From positions 27,965,001 to 28,029,000 of the forward strand of contig JBAIAC010000004.1 in assembly GCA_037349315.1 (NCBI GenBank): a stretch of 64,000 nucleotides of DNA, in the 5' to 3' direction. Shown here piece after piece: positions 1 to 11,013 of the stretch. Below the pieces are notes generated by a model. It was given only the letters and a program-made list of their open reading frames with translations. It searched no databases and was not told where the DNA came from. Position 1 is the stretch's first letter. Each line of letters starts with the position of its first letter. Source of the DNA: Chelydra serpentina. Its lineage: Eukaryota; Chordata; Testudines; Chelydridae. The translations under genes were made by a program, and so were the position numbers.

Positions 1-153
1 CACTCCTTTTTCTGAAATACTGGATTTCTGGAATGGAGATTGAATTTTATGGAGATACAACCTCTTTTGGAGACAACATACAGGAACTGATAGATCACCA
101 GCATCCTAAAGTAAAACACAGGGTTGTCCATAGGTAGAACTAAAAATGAGAAA

Positions 154-327
154 CAAGGTGGGTGAGGTAATATTTTTATTGAACCAATTTCAGGAGACCT
201 GAAGAAGAGCTCTGTGTAAGCTCAAAAGCTTGTCTCTCTCACCAACAGAAGTTGGTCCTATAAAAGTTATTGCCGCACCCACCTTTTCTTTTGAATATCC
301 TGGTACCAACACAGCTACAACACTGCA
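154..327 (+). repeat. Penelope-like element 3'-end copy, partly folded back
   Basis: The first part (about 154-190) is roughly complementary to the last part (about 247-300), so the copy can fold on itself. It ends in an ACACAGCTACAACACTGCAT block, resembling the GACACGGCTAC-type 3' ends of the other Penelope-like copies here. A hammerhead-like core lies between the arms. No clear target-site duplication was found. The family assignment rests on shared architecture with the copies at 9,800, 29,076 and 45,460. Confidence 0.5.
199..236 (+). ncRNA. decayed hammerhead-ribozyme-like motif
   Basis: CTGAAGA at 199-205 matches the CUGANGA core. A 5-bp stem II follows (GAGCT 207-211 with AGCTC 219-223). 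Then comes AAAA at 224-227 where GAAA is expected, a G12-to-A change that fits CpG decay. A short stem III segment leads to TC at the expected cleavage position (235-236). One extra A (206) lies between the core and stem II. The copy is probably inactive. Confidence 0.4.
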
Positions 328-570
328 TAGAAGAAAAATGGTAATTTTATGTACACATCTCTACTGTGAACCTCTGGTGCCCAGAGTTTGGATTTCTTAA
401 TGCAATGCCTAAATGGAAACTATATTATTGTTAGATGGTTCTAGAAAGGGTTGATAAGCTGTAGCAGTTATTCTAATTGATAACAGTCACGTAATTCATT
501 GGATATAGGGAAGCTCTTGTGAGCTCTGTCTGCTTGGTGTCAGGACTGAGATTATTCAAAAATAATCCAT

Positions 571-838
571 ACTAGATGGGTGTCCAGTCTAATGTTGAAT
601 ATCTCTAGTGATGCAATGTCAACAGCCTTCCTTTGGCTGCTTGTTCCATTGCCTAACTGATCTTATAGATCTAAAATATGCAAACTACTTAAAATGTACT
701 TGCCCTGCTGCAGATTCCAACTATTCTCTTCTGTTCTTTTTTTATTGATCCCTCACATCTTTACAGTCTTTCTTTACATATGGGTCCACTCAGCTGAGCA
801 TGCCCATTTCTCGCAACCTTTCCACATAGAGCTCACTT
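571..838 (-). repeat. CR1 LINE 3'-region remnant (antisense)
   Basis: The stretch resembles the antisense of CR1 3' regions (tail of ORF2 and beyond), with phrases such as 'ttgaatatctctagtgatg' and a 'gctgcttgttccattgccta' equivalent. It is diverged and has no open frame. The family is inferred from these phrases and the ends are approximate. Confidence 0.45.
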
Positions 839-859
839 TCTAAAGTGAGAAATTGTTCA

Positions 860-973
860 TTTGAGGTTCAGCCATCACTAGTGAGGATGGGGTCAAGGGA
901 AGGGCAAGAACAATGACAATTGTTCTTGCCCTTCTCTTGACCCCATCCTCACTAGTGATGGCTGAACCTCAAA
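860..973. repeat. near-perfect palindrome, 55-bp arms
   Basis: Arms 860-914 and 919-973 are reverse complements with one mismatch, separated by a 4-bp loop (GACA). No family similarity was recognised. Such high arm identity with a tiny loop points to a recent inverted duplication. Transcribed RNA would form a long hairpin. Confidence 0.9.
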
Positions 974-1250
974 GGTTCTAAGGTCTGGTTTGGTTAAATG
1001 AAACAGCAGAGAGTTTGGATGATCAACTAGCAAGATCTTTTGGACCTGCAAAACTAGGCTAACTGTGTCTTTGCCACAAGCTCTAAGCAAGGGATAGAGC
1101 ATTATTGTGCCACCCTGGGAGTAGACCAGGAACTTTACTGTGACCTAGGACTCTCTGGTTCCATTCCTGCTCCCAGGAGGAAATAATCTGTGCCAGCCCT
1201 CTACCCAGTACAAATCACTTCCCCTGGTGTGCTGGTACAACTGTGCCGGC

Positions 1251-1871
1251 CAGGGCCAGCTCTAGGATTTTTGCCGCCCCAAGCAAAAAAAACTTTTGGC
1301 TGCTCCTGTTTTTTTCTTGCCCCCGCCCAGCCCCGGCCCTGACTCAACTCCGCCCCTTCCCAACCCCTTCCCCAAATCCCCAGCACTGCCTCCTCCCCCA
1401 CACGTGCTGCATTTCCCCCACTCCATTGCTTCCTGTGGCCCCTCCGCCCTAGCTCACCTCCACTCCGCCTGCTCCCATGAACATGCCGCCGCTCCACTTC
1501 TCCCCACTCCCTCGCCTGACAGGGAGGGGGGAGGAGTGAAGCGGCGGCACCTTCAGGGGAGCAGGCGGAGTGGAGGTGAGCTAGGGTGAGGGGGGCACAG
1601 GAAGTAACGGGGGTAGAGGAACAGGAACTTCTCCCCACCCCAGCTCACCTCCGCTCTGCCGCTACCTTTCGGCTTCTCCCACTCCCTCCCAGGCTTTCAC
1701 GCGTGGCAAGCCTGAGAGGGAGGGGGAGAAGCCGAGCGGCGCAGAGCAGAGGTGAGCTGGGGCAGCAGGGGCATATTTCTAGGGGCAGGATGGCCAGTGC
1801 CAGAATGCTGCCCCTAGAAATGTGCTGCCCCAAGCACCTGCTTGTTTTGCTGGTGCCTAGAGCCGGCCCTG
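1251..1871. mobile_element. non-autonomous hAT-type element, GC-rich core
   Basis: The terminal inverted repeats are CAGGGCCAGCTCTAGG at the left and the complement of CTAGAGCCGGCCCTG at the right. The flanking 8-mers GTGCCGGC (1243-1250) and GCGCTGGC (1872-1879) differ at two sites, both explained by C-to-T decay of GCGCCGGC, so an 8-bp target duplication is likely. The interior is GC-rich with inverted segments at about 1490-1600 and 1660-1760. It encodes no transposase. Open frames across it are compositional artefacts. Confidence 0.75.
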
Positions 1872-2086
1872 GCGCTGGCTGGCAAGTTGAGGGTGCTCCC
1901 ACCCAGTCCCTGCTCCCCATCTGACCACTTGTGTGGGAAGAGAAGTAGCAGTTGTGTGGGAACATTCAATATCCCATAGGCCAGAAATTATTATTAAATG
2001 TAGTTTCGGTTGCACCCTACATTTCCATTGTTCCTTCCCAACATAGAATAAGACCAAAACAGAATATGAGACAACTGTGCAAAAAT

Positions 2087-2157
2087 GGAAGAACAAGGAA
2101 AGATTAGAGCTTAGAAGAAGGAAGAACAAGGAAAGATTAGAGCTTAGAAGAAGGAAG
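2087..2157. repeat. 33-bp tandem duplication, two copies
   Basis: A purine-rich unit starting GGAAGAACAAGG at 2087 repeats exactly at 2120 (period 33) and begins a third partial copy. No function is apparent. Confidence 0.9.
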
Positions 2158-2159
2158 AG

Positions 2160-4846
2160 TATTTAGCAAGGGGTGTATGTGTGTGCTTTTCTTTTCCTCA
2201 TGGTCAGATAGTGGGAGACTTCCAAGTACAGAAGTGCTCCAAGCACTTTCATGATATTCGGGTCCTTCCTGCTTCCTATATAGCTTGAAATATCATAAGA
2301 ATGGTCTTTATTATGGTATTTTGGTTCTTTTGGCTTCCAGCATGAAACATAATAGAGGGGAAGAAAGTTTAACCAATTTTTTCCCCCCACACCTCATAAA
2401 AGGCTTGGTTTGGATGATCGGTTCTGTCATCCCTAGCAGTCACCAATGAGTCTGATCCTGCATGACGAAGGGCATCTCCTGAGCTGAGCTTTGCACGTTC
2501 AATTTTCACAAGAGCATAGGAACTGAGGTTGATGAGAAGCCTCAGGAGGTGTTCATCATCTGACACAATTGTGCCCTTATGCAGCTGTTAGCTGAAGTGT
2601 CCCCTTCTCATTCCCAAGTTAAAACGATTGTGATAAGCAAGTACTGGAAGCATCATTTTGTCAGGGGTCCATAATGATTAGCCTCGTCTCTCTTCTTCTC
2701 ATTCATTTTGTCTCCTCTCCCAAAATTCAGGATTTCTGCACTTATGATTCTGCCTGTAACTGTTGTGTTCCTTTTGTTCTGTAAATAATTAAAACAGAAC
2801 ATTTCACACTTGCTCTGCAGCCTAGCAGAAGAATGTTGTATTGTCTCCTTGGTGAGGTGGAATTTTTGGTCTTGGAGAAAGGAAGGGCAAGGGAGAAATG
2901 CTTTCTTAAGCAGGGGCATCAGTTGATGTTGCCACAGTCACATCCTGCTTCTGAGTCACACCCAACTGGAAGTGTCACTAGAAATTGGTCTGTTCGCTGC
3001 TTTAGGATAAGATAGTTGAATATCAGGGGGAAGAGAGGCCAGATGAGGAAAAATGCGTGGGAAGAAAGAGCTCTCTCTTTACATGAGGGGATCAGCGAAA
3101 TCTGTAATAGAGTAATGGAAATTTGATGAAAGTGGAAAAATAAAATGGGGGGGGGGGGGAAAGAGGAGGATGAGATGGGAAACCAACTCTCCCTGAATCC
3201 AGATCCGAATGCTTTTGTAAAAGACCTAATACATCTGTGGAAATTCTTAGAGGCTGTGCACCAAATTTCCTGATAGCTGAACATGTGTGATTATCTAGAT
3301 GTACTAGGGGAGGCATGCTACAACTACTGTGATTGCAGGAAATACAGTTTCTGTGGTACATTGTTCCTGTGCAACCATTACAACTAGGAATCCAATACCA
3401 TTTGAGTTTTTAAAAAATCCCTTGCCTGTTTGTTCCCATTGCTTAGTAGCTACCAGCTGCTTTTTTTTCTTGTTGTTCTGACCTCATCTCTGACTGGAAT
3501 GAATCCAGGAAGCTAGTGCTCCATTTAACGGAGTCCTCTGCCAGAAACGAAACAGGTCAAATTATTAGTGGAAAGAAAAATGAAAGCTCTTTGGCAAAAT
3601 TGGAAAAACAGATGTGCAGAGATGACTTTGCTGTCTGTAGTTGCAACGCTGCCTATTAAATGCACAGCGGAAGGGAGCTGATAAATATGTACAGCCGTCA
3701 CCATAGTGAAAACCTTGCAGTGGCTATTAATTTAGTGCAATAATATATTTCTTTTAATGCTCACCAAGTTTTTGAGTTTACTGGCCATCTGGTAGCTAGA
3801 TTGTTTAAACAACTTTTGCAGATGGAATTATGGAACTACTGCTTGAAGAGCACAAGTGGATGTGCCTCTGTTCATAATTTGAAGCATTTCAGAGAAGCTG
3901 ATGACTGTTAAAATAATATCTGCTGAAACAAGCTGTGTATCTGGGATAAATGAAGTTAGTGACTAATCAGAACAGCTAGCATTCTTTCCATCTGACGGGG
4001 CAGGAGACATGGTAAGGAGGCTTTTTTTTTAATGGATCTGTGTTACTTACTCTAATGAAACTTCTTCTTTATAGACTATTCTAATTCCACTTTTTGGTTC
4101 ATGCTGTTGTCCAAGCATTTTACCATGACTATTTTGGTTGTTCCTATCTGGCTGTACATACAGCATAGTAGGGGGTAGTGCTAGTGGGGCTGTAGGTCGT
4201 GGGCTGCCTAGTCTAACATCAGAAGTGTCAGTCACAATCAAGAAGTAAAATGGGGTGCAGGCATTTGGGGTTGCCAAAGTGTTGGCTGGAATGGGATAAT
4301 TATTTGTTTGTTTGCATTTGGAGTCAATGTGGTTACATGCATGGGTGGTTTTAAATGTAACCAGCATCAATACCAGACTGAACTTACTGTTCAGAACCTC
4401 CGAGTCCACGGGAGTTCAGTTATCTTGCCTGCAGCCTGGGTGTAATAAACATCACAGACCTATATAGTAAAAGGGAGTCACTAACAGAGAGCTGACTAAG
4501 GACTCCAGATGACCCAGGAAGTTGGTAATGACTCAGTGCAGAAGGGTCACTACAAATGGATGGAAAAATTTGTCACGTTTTGGGGAATGTTTGCTCTGCC
4601 CACCCCCGACTAAAGCAGAAACGCGTGGGAAATCTGGGGAAGTTTTTTTTCCTCTCTCATAGATTAGAGAGCATTCCATTTTTAGATTGCTGGTCTTAAA
4701 TCTGTCCCAGGGCCCTTGTTAGCATTAGGTAGCTGGGCATGGGCCTATGTGAAATGAGATGACATCGTCAGTCCAGTTCATAGTGAACTGTTGTCTACAT
4801 GACCATAATAGGCATCCTCAGCAAAGAGGCCAAAGACTGAGTGGGC
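2160..4846. other. no recognised gene or repeat
   Basis: The short open frames here lack codon bias, conserved motifs and usable splice context. A G-homopolymer lies at about 3148-3159. Apart from low-complexity runs nothing could be assigned. Ancient repeats too decayed to see by eye are possible. Confidence 0.5.
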
Positions 4847-4854
4847 ATGGGAAC

Positions 4855-5180
4855 TAGGGTGACCAGATGAGAAGACCCGAAAATCGGGACTTCCCACCCA
4901 AAAAAAAAACAAAAACGGAAGAGGCTCAAAGTTGTTGAGCAAAAAAAAAAGCATCTGCCTCCGGAATCCTCTGGGCACTACCGAGTGCTTCTCTCTGGGG
5001 CTTTTCTCCGGGGCCGCCGGAAACGGAAGAGCCTCCACCGGAAGCTGTGGAGCAAAAAAAAATAAAAATAAAAATAAAAAAAGAAAATCGGGACAAAAGG
5101 CGTCCCGACCGACCATCGGTCGGGACACATGCTCAAAAATCGGGACGGTCCCGATTTTATCGGGACGTCTGGTCACCCTA
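4855..5180. mobile_element. MITE of the TAGGGTGACCAGA family
   Basis: The terminal inverted repeats are TAGGGTGACCAGA and TCTGGTCACCCTA. They are bracketed by a perfect 8-bp duplication, ATGGGAAC (4847-4854 and 5181-5188). Sub-terminal 'aatcgggac' blocks occur in both orientations, and there is an A-rich internal run at 5055-5082. The 8-bp duplication fits the hAT superfamily. No coding capacity. A shorter relative lies at 45,591-45,714. Confidence 0.9.
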
Positions 5181-5762
5181 ATGGGAACTGAAATACCCTC
5201 TTGCCCCATTAAGGGTTACATTCTAACTTCATTAAACAAGCTTGAGCTACTGCTGGCCTGTATCAGACCTGTTACCTACTAGAGAATTTCAGTCTCCAAT
5301 CTTGCACCCTTCATGACCACTAAATTCATTGTGAAGTCAAAACAGAATTGAAAAAGAGAAGGACTTTGAAAAGCACTGGCAAATGCGTCTCCACAAATAC
5401 AGGGTCTGGGGGGAAAGAGAAACAAAGTTTAGGCAGAAAGAGACCATCATCCTCTGAAATTCAACACAATCCAAATCATGCACTGTGGGCTGAAGGGGCT
5501 ATGGAAAGATGGATTAGGAGATAATCCTCTTTGCAGGTGCCTGTAAGGATAGGCTAAAACACCAAACCAAACCCTTCTAAACACTGGCTTGGAGGAGACT
5601 CCGGCTAATGTAACCAGACTCAGTTAAATCCCACAAATCTAGTTTTATTCAGATTGTATCAAATTCAATACAGGATCAAGGTAACTAAAGAAAAATTCAT
5701 TCTATTTCATCAAACCAAATTAAATGGCAAAGGACAGCGCTTAAATTACCATTTTTAAATTG

Positions 5763-5884
5763 TCAGACGGGTAGCCGTGTTAGTCTGGATCTGTAGAAGC
5801 AACAAAGAGTCCTGTGGCACCTTATAGACTAACAGACGTATTGGAGCATAAGCTTTCGTGGGTGAATACCCACCTCTTCAGATG
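5763..5884 (-). repeat. Penelope-like element 3'-end copy with target duplication
   Basis: On the minus strand it reads as a hammerhead-like motif, then TTAGTC-type 3' sequence, ending in GGCTACCCG. It is flanked by CATTTTTAAATTG (5750-5762) and CATTTTTAAACTG (5885-5897), a 13-bp duplication with one mismatch. That length fits retroposition rather than hAT transposition. The same unit recurs at 11,014, 29,076, 45,460 and 58,691. Confidence 0.75.
5844..5881 (-). ncRNA. hammerhead-ribozyme-like motif, core intact
   Basis: On the minus strand CTGAAGA lies at 5881-5875. A 6-bp stem II (GTGGGT with ACCCAC) is followed by GAAA (5857-5854). A 2-bp stem III GC/GC closes a TTAT loop (5853-5846), then TC at the cleavage site (5845-5844). 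One extra G sits between A9 and stem II, and pairing of stem I is not evident. Penelope-like elements are known to carry such ribozymes with very short stem III. Activity is unknown. Confidence 0.5.
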
Positions 5885-6069
5885 CATTTTTAAACTGGCT
5901 TTGAGAGAGACCCTCCCTTTGACCTCCTGAGGTTATGAATAGGCACATTACAAACCAAGGCCAAATTCTGCCCTCATTTGCAGGCAAGTAGCTCCACTGA
6001 TTGCCGTGGGCTCATAGAATTATAAATGAAAGAAGCATTTGCCTCCCAGGGGTGGGTAGTTTATTTCTC

Positions 6070-6180
6070 CAGAGAGACTAAGTGACTCGCCCAGGATCAC
6101 ACAGGAATTCTGTAGCAGAGCAGGGAATTGAATACTTTCCAAATCCCAGGTTCATGCCTAACCACTGAATCATCCTTCCT
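6070..6180 (-). repeat. MIR SINE fragment (antisense)
   Basis: Antisense MIR phrases are readable: AAGTGACTCGCCCAGGATCA, then 'aattgaat' and 'tgcctaaccactg'. These correspond to the MIR core and the tRNA-like head. It is an old amniote SINE relic. Confidence 0.75.
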
Positions 6181-7229
6181 CTCCTTACAAATGTGTACAT
6201 GGGACATGACCCATTGTGTCCCACCACTTTATCTCTTGAGCTCCCATTAACACTGGTGTGTAGCCTGAGCGCAGCTCTTGACTTCAGCGGAATCATTCTG
6301 AATTGATGCCACTCTAACTATGAGGCCGATCCTGCATCTTTGAGATTAGTGGGAGCTGCTATGTGCTCAGCTCTTTTAAAAATCAGGCTGCTTACCCAAA
6401 TGCCTAAATAGGGACATAGGAGGCTAACTTCAGACACTCATTTTTGAAAATCTTGGCCCACATGCATTGCGATAGCACCCAAAGGCCGCAATCCAGATAG
6501 CAGCCCTATTCTATTAGGTGCTGTACAAGGAACAGGAAGGATCCTTTCTGCCATGCCGCCTACAAGATATGCAAATGCAGAGAACAATTCCATACTAAAT
6601 GGTACCATAGAATATAGGCACAGGCCAGAGCGGAGTAATCCTAAGATTTTGTTGTTGTTGCCTTCTTCCTTCCTCATTGTCCCCCCAAACCCTATTGGTT
6701 TGTTACTGTCTTTGTGTCATGTCCCAGTTACAGGGCAGGGACTCCAGGACAGATTATGTGATGGGCTCCCCAGTGTAAATTAGAGCAGCACCTAGGACTG
6801 CTGTAATTTACAGCAGCCTTACCCAGGCAGCCTATGGAATGCACTACAGCCTAGAGGAGCCCAGAATTCCCATAGTATTTATCCCTATAGAGATTCTCCC
6901 CTCTCATCCCCATCCGTAGCACACACCCCATGCTGGAGGCTGTGAGGAGGCTAGCATAGCATCAAATATGGTGTTAAACTGCTGCTGCACTGGGGGGATT
7001 CTCCTCCAGACTGTTGCAGCGCCTCTCTGGCCCCTCTACACCATCAGAGTAGCAAATAGGAACAAGGGCTGAGCTCAGGATCAACCCCTTTGTCTTCTAT
7101 GTGGGTTTGTAAAGCATCTTGCACATTCTAGGCACGGTAGAAGTAACTACTAGGATAGGGCTAATCCTGCAGTCACTGGAGGGTTTGCTTGAGTAAAGGT
7201 AGCTGGAGCAATGAAATAGAGAAATCTAA

Positions 7230-7524
7230 AGGTATGTCTACGCTTTGGGCTGGGGGTGTGATTCCCAGCTCGAGGAGACATACTTACGCTAGCTCTAATC
7301 AAGCTAGCGTGTTAAATGTACAGCATAGCCATGTGAGTGATGGGAGGGGCTAGCCACCCTGAGTATGGGCCCATGCTGGCATATGGGTACATACTCAGGG
7401 TAGCTAGCTCCTCTTGACGTGACAGTTACACTCTATTTTTAGCATGCTGGCATGGTCAGAGCTAGCATGGGTATGTCTCCTCAAGCTGGAACTTGCGTCC
7501 CCAGCTCAAAGTATAGACATGCCT
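7230..7524. mobile_element. non-autonomous DNA transposon, fold-back type
   Basis: The ends AGGTATGTCTACGC and GTATAGACATGCCT are imperfect inverted repeats that continue inward for about 50 bp through the 'ccagctc(g)ag(g)' block. Flanks TAA and TAG suggest a 3-bp TWA-like target (PIF/Harbinger type), but this is not exact. No reading frame. Confidence 0.6.
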
Positions 7525-8237
7525 TAGCATTGTGTTGTCTCGCCTGATGAGAGACAAAAGAAGGAACTATCCAGTCACCATAAGAAATGTTGGCACCGGG
7601 AATAAAGCAAAGGTACAGCACTGAGTACGGGTACATGGCATGAAGGGGGTATGCCTGCCTGACCCCATGCCTCAGAAAGCTGAGTGCACCCCATTGTCCA
7701 GTGCTTAGAGAGCCTCTGATGAAAGGCACTAAGTACAAAATAATCACACACACAAGCTACCCACATACTGGTAGGTCTCCCACTTCGCAATCAGACGCCA
7801 CAGCATCATAAGTCTGAAGAATGGCTTGCTTAGGTAGGTTTGGTGAGGTTAAATCATGAATAATTCCAGCCATAATGAGAATGCATCCTGTGGAACTGGT
7901 GTGCTGAATGGCAAAGAACCACTGTGTGCGGACAAATTTCCTGTTTTCCTGTTTCTACAGTACTGCTGTCCAGCACAGTCAATAAATCCACTGCTTGACA
8001 TGAAGGAATATGCACAGTAAGCGATTTATGGGAAAACGAGTGGGGAGGCAGCTGTGCAGCAGAGAGAGGGGCCTGGATTTAATAACAGGAATGTTATTTA
8101 TACTGCTCCCCCACATCTGCACACTCGGGATGGCTGCTCAACAAGACAATGAAAGTGCAAATACACCAACAAAATTCTCCATTCAAATTCTAACCAGTGT
8201 GAAAGGATTTCCTAACAGAGAGCAAGAATGGTCTTGC

Positions 8238-8510
8238 CTAGGGCATGGGGCTGGGGCTCTGGAGATCTGGATTCAATGCCTAACTCTCCCACAGACTGTC
8301 TGTGTGACCTTGGGCAAGTCACTTAATTTCATGGTGCCACCATTCCTTATCTGTAAAGTGGGATGATGATGATAATACAGATACAGATACACTTTTTCTC
8401 CCACCCTTTGTCTGTCTTAGCTCTTTAGACTGTAAGCTCTTTGGGGCACGGACTGTTATCATGTTGGCTGGGGCCTCTAGACCCTGCTGTAATAGAAATA
8501 AACGATAGCA
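8238..8510 (+). repeat. MIR SINE with L2-type tail
   Basis: The MIR core phrase TGTGACCTTGGGCAAGTCAC at about 8301 is followed by 'ctgtaaagtggg'. The tail 'gactgtaagctctttggggc' at about 8428 is the L2/MIR 3' end. A GAT-rich microsatellite lies at about 8364-8385. Open frames here are incidental. Confidence 0.8.
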
Positions 8511-8834
8511 ATACTACAAAGGGGGAACACTGAGATAGGGGAAGGAGGTGAAGGTAATAAACATAGCCAGAACTGTATTCATAGTTTAATGGAGTCTGAG
8601 GCCAGAAAGGACCATTAAACCATCTACTCTGAGCGGTAACTTGGGTTAGAAAGCCCTTCGCTCCTCAGGAGATTAAACTTGTGTGCCATAGGCAGTGAAT
8701 AAGAGTCTGAGGTGCCACCAATGCCTGAGGCCCCAGTTTTCATGCTAAAAACATTTTTTTTCTATTTGTCTTGGGTACTTATATGGCCCCCATTCCCTCA
8801 GTAGCTGAGCATCTTTAATGTATTTGTCCTCACA

Positions 8835-9287
8835 ACAATCCCTGTGAGGTAGGGCAGTGCTATTAGCCCCATTTTACAGATGGGAACTGAAGCACAGAGA
8901 AACAAATGTTATGTCTACACTGGGAAAAAAACTGCAGCAGCAAGTCTCAGAGCCCAGGTCTATAGGCTTGGACTCAGAGGGCTTGCACTAGGGCACTAAA
9001 AATAGCCTTGTAAATGTTCCCCCCCCTTGCCTGATTTCACAGCCCAACTCCAGCCCAAGCAGGAATGTCTACACAGCTATTTTTATCACAACAAGCCCAA
9101 GTCTGTAAACCCAGGCTCTGAGACTTGCTGCAGCAGGGTTTTGGGTTTTTTATTATTTTTTATTTTATTCTATTTTTGCATTGTTGACACACTAAGTGAC
9201 TTGCCCAAAGTCACACAAGAAGACTGTGATGGAGCAAGGAATCTGAGGTCTCCCAAGTCCCATGTTGGTACCCTAACCACTTAAAAG
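8835..9287 (-). repeat. MIR SINE (antisense) split by a DNA element
   Basis: MIR antisense sequence runs to about 8905 ('cattttacagatgggaactg') and resumes at about 9190 (ACTTGCCCAAAGTCACACAA). The gap is the fold-back element annotated separately, which therefore inserted after the MIR. Confidence 0.75.
8906..9189. mobile_element. fold-back DNA element inside the MIR
   Basis: CTGCAGCAGCAAGTCTCAGA at about 8931 has its inverted partner TCTGAGACTTGCTGCAGCAG at about 9117. The inverted match continues through 'ccca(g)g(c)tc'. The outer left end starts TTATGTCTACACTGGG. The right end is decayed into a T-rich run. It belongs to the 'gtctacact' terminal class also seen at 22,859 and 31,945. Confidence 0.6.
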
Positions 9288-9802
9288 TGATGGTGATTAT
9301 GGTTGAAAAAGTGACCATGTAAAATGTGACATTCTTGCTCAACAGATCTGTTCCCTGTGATCTGTGTCTCTGGTGAATAAGCTTTTTCTGCTTTTTACTC
9401 CAATTGGGATGTCAGTCAACACAGCTAAGTGAGAATGAGCATGACTCTGTCTTGACCTATGTATCACCAAGAGAATTGTAAGCTTCATGCCAATTGCAGG
9501 ACTAGATTTTCCCCTCAGTTACACCTGTGCAACCCAGTCATGTGCCATCACCTGTGCAATCCCACAGTACAACCACCAGTTGCACAGATTTGTGAGCTCT
9601 CGTCTCTGCCTCATTCACTTGAAAAGATCATATTAAATGAGCGAGAGCTCCGTAGAATTTGGCCTGCAGAATCTTTATTACTAGTAGCTTGACTTCCAAG
9701 TCACAGGCTTTCACTTAAACAGGAAGCATGGCACCATATTTATACAATCTTTTGCAGAGTATTACCACATTTTGAGATGTGAAGAAAAATTAATTAACAT
9801 GA

Positions 9803-10177
9803 GTGCCTACGGCAAGTGAGCTCCACACCCTGGCGTCCAACAAAGCAATACATTCAAAAGAAAAAAACCCTTATCCCAATATGAACCATGTTCACTGCTC
9901 AAGCAAAAACTCTGAAACATCAATATCTAGCTATACTTACCTACATGCTTCCAGCTTCCATCCTGGACACACCACACGATCCATTGTTTACAGCCAAGCT
10001 CTAAGATACAACCGCATTTGCTCCAATCCCTCAGACAGAGACAAACACCTACAAGATCTCTATCAAGCATTCTTACAACTACAATACCCACCTGCTGAAG
10101 TGAAAAAACAGATCGACATGGGCCAAAAGAGTACCCAGGAGTCACCTACTACAAGACAGGCCCAAAAAAGAAAATAA
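9803..10177 (+). pseudogene. Penelope-like reverse transcriptase, C-terminal remnant
   Basis: The frame contains HTTRSIVYSQALRYNRICS followed by a DRDKHLQDLYQAF-type segment. This looks like the 'R(F/Y)xRICS' region that follows the polymerase palm in Penelope-like proteins. The first ~50 residues drift into sequence without family character. The frame ends about 100 bp before the endonuclease frame. Readable family-like sequence continues between the two in another frame, so at least one frameshift separates them. The start codon shown is only the first in-frame ATG; the true protein began far upstream. Family assignment is by recognition, not alignment. Confidence 0.65.
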
Positions 10178-10283
10178 CAGAACACCACTAGCCGTCACCT
10201 TTAGCCCCCAACTAAAACCTCTCCAGCGCATCATCAAAGATCTACAACCTATCCTAAAAGATGATCCCTCACTCTCACAGATC

Positions 10284-10832
10284 TTGGGCGACAGACCAAT
10301 CCTTGCTTACAGACAGCCCCCCAACCTGAAGCAATTACTCACCAGCAACCACACACCATACAACAAAAACACCAACCCAGGAACCTATCCTTGCAACAAA
10401 GCCCGATGCCAACTCTGTCAACATATCGATTCAAGTGATACCATCACAGGGCCTAATCACATCCGCCACGCCATCAGGGGCTCATTCACCTGCACATCTA
10501 CCAATGTGATATATGCCATCATGTGCCAGCAATGCCCCTCTGCCATGTACATTGGCCAAACCGGACAGTCTCTACGCAAAAGAATAAATGGACATAAATC
10601 TGACATCAGGAATCATAACATTCAAAAACCAGTAGGTGAACACTTCAACCTCCCTGATCACTCAATGACAGATTTGAGGATAGCAGTGTTGCGACAGATT
10701 AACTCCAAAAGCAGACTTCAAAGAGAAACTATTGAACTCGAATTGATATGCAAACTAGATTGCGTTGCCTCCAGATTAAATCGTGATTTGGAATGGCTCG
10801 GCCATTATGTTAATTTAATCTATTTCCCTTAA
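10284..10832 (+). pseudogene. GIY-YIG endonuclease domain of Penelope-like element
   Basis: The 182-residue frame has a cysteine-rich linker (CNKARCQLCQH, about residues 37-47) and then the endonuclease. VIYAIMCQQCP (76-86) and MYIGQTGQSLRKRINGHKSD (89-108) correspond to the first strand, the YIG-equivalent strand, the catalytic Arg region and the following helix. EHFN (118-121) with DLRIAVL (129-135) supplies the downstream strand. The CxxC-type linker before the GIY-YIG fold is known from vertebrate Penelope-like elements. The domain looks complete and unbroken although the element is truncated. There is no sign of host use: it lies inside the repeat, with its 3' region directly downstream. 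Confidence 0.85.
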
Positions 10833-11013
10833 CTTAACGATCCTCATTCACACCTGTGTGACCATCTTGTTTATCACTTCAAAAGCTTTTTCTTCCCCTG
10901 CTGTCATGTTTCCTCTCAACTAATTAGCCTCTTAAGATTGGTCTATACACCTGGACCATCATGTTTCTCTGACTGTATATATATCTGTCTGAAGAATATT
11001 TCATTCCACGCAT

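Noticed and set aside
1201..1965. Cluster of proline/serine/glycine-rich frames on both strands
   Set aside because: All lie in the GC-rich non-autonomous element at 1,251-1,871 and its flanks. Frames on both strands reflect composition.
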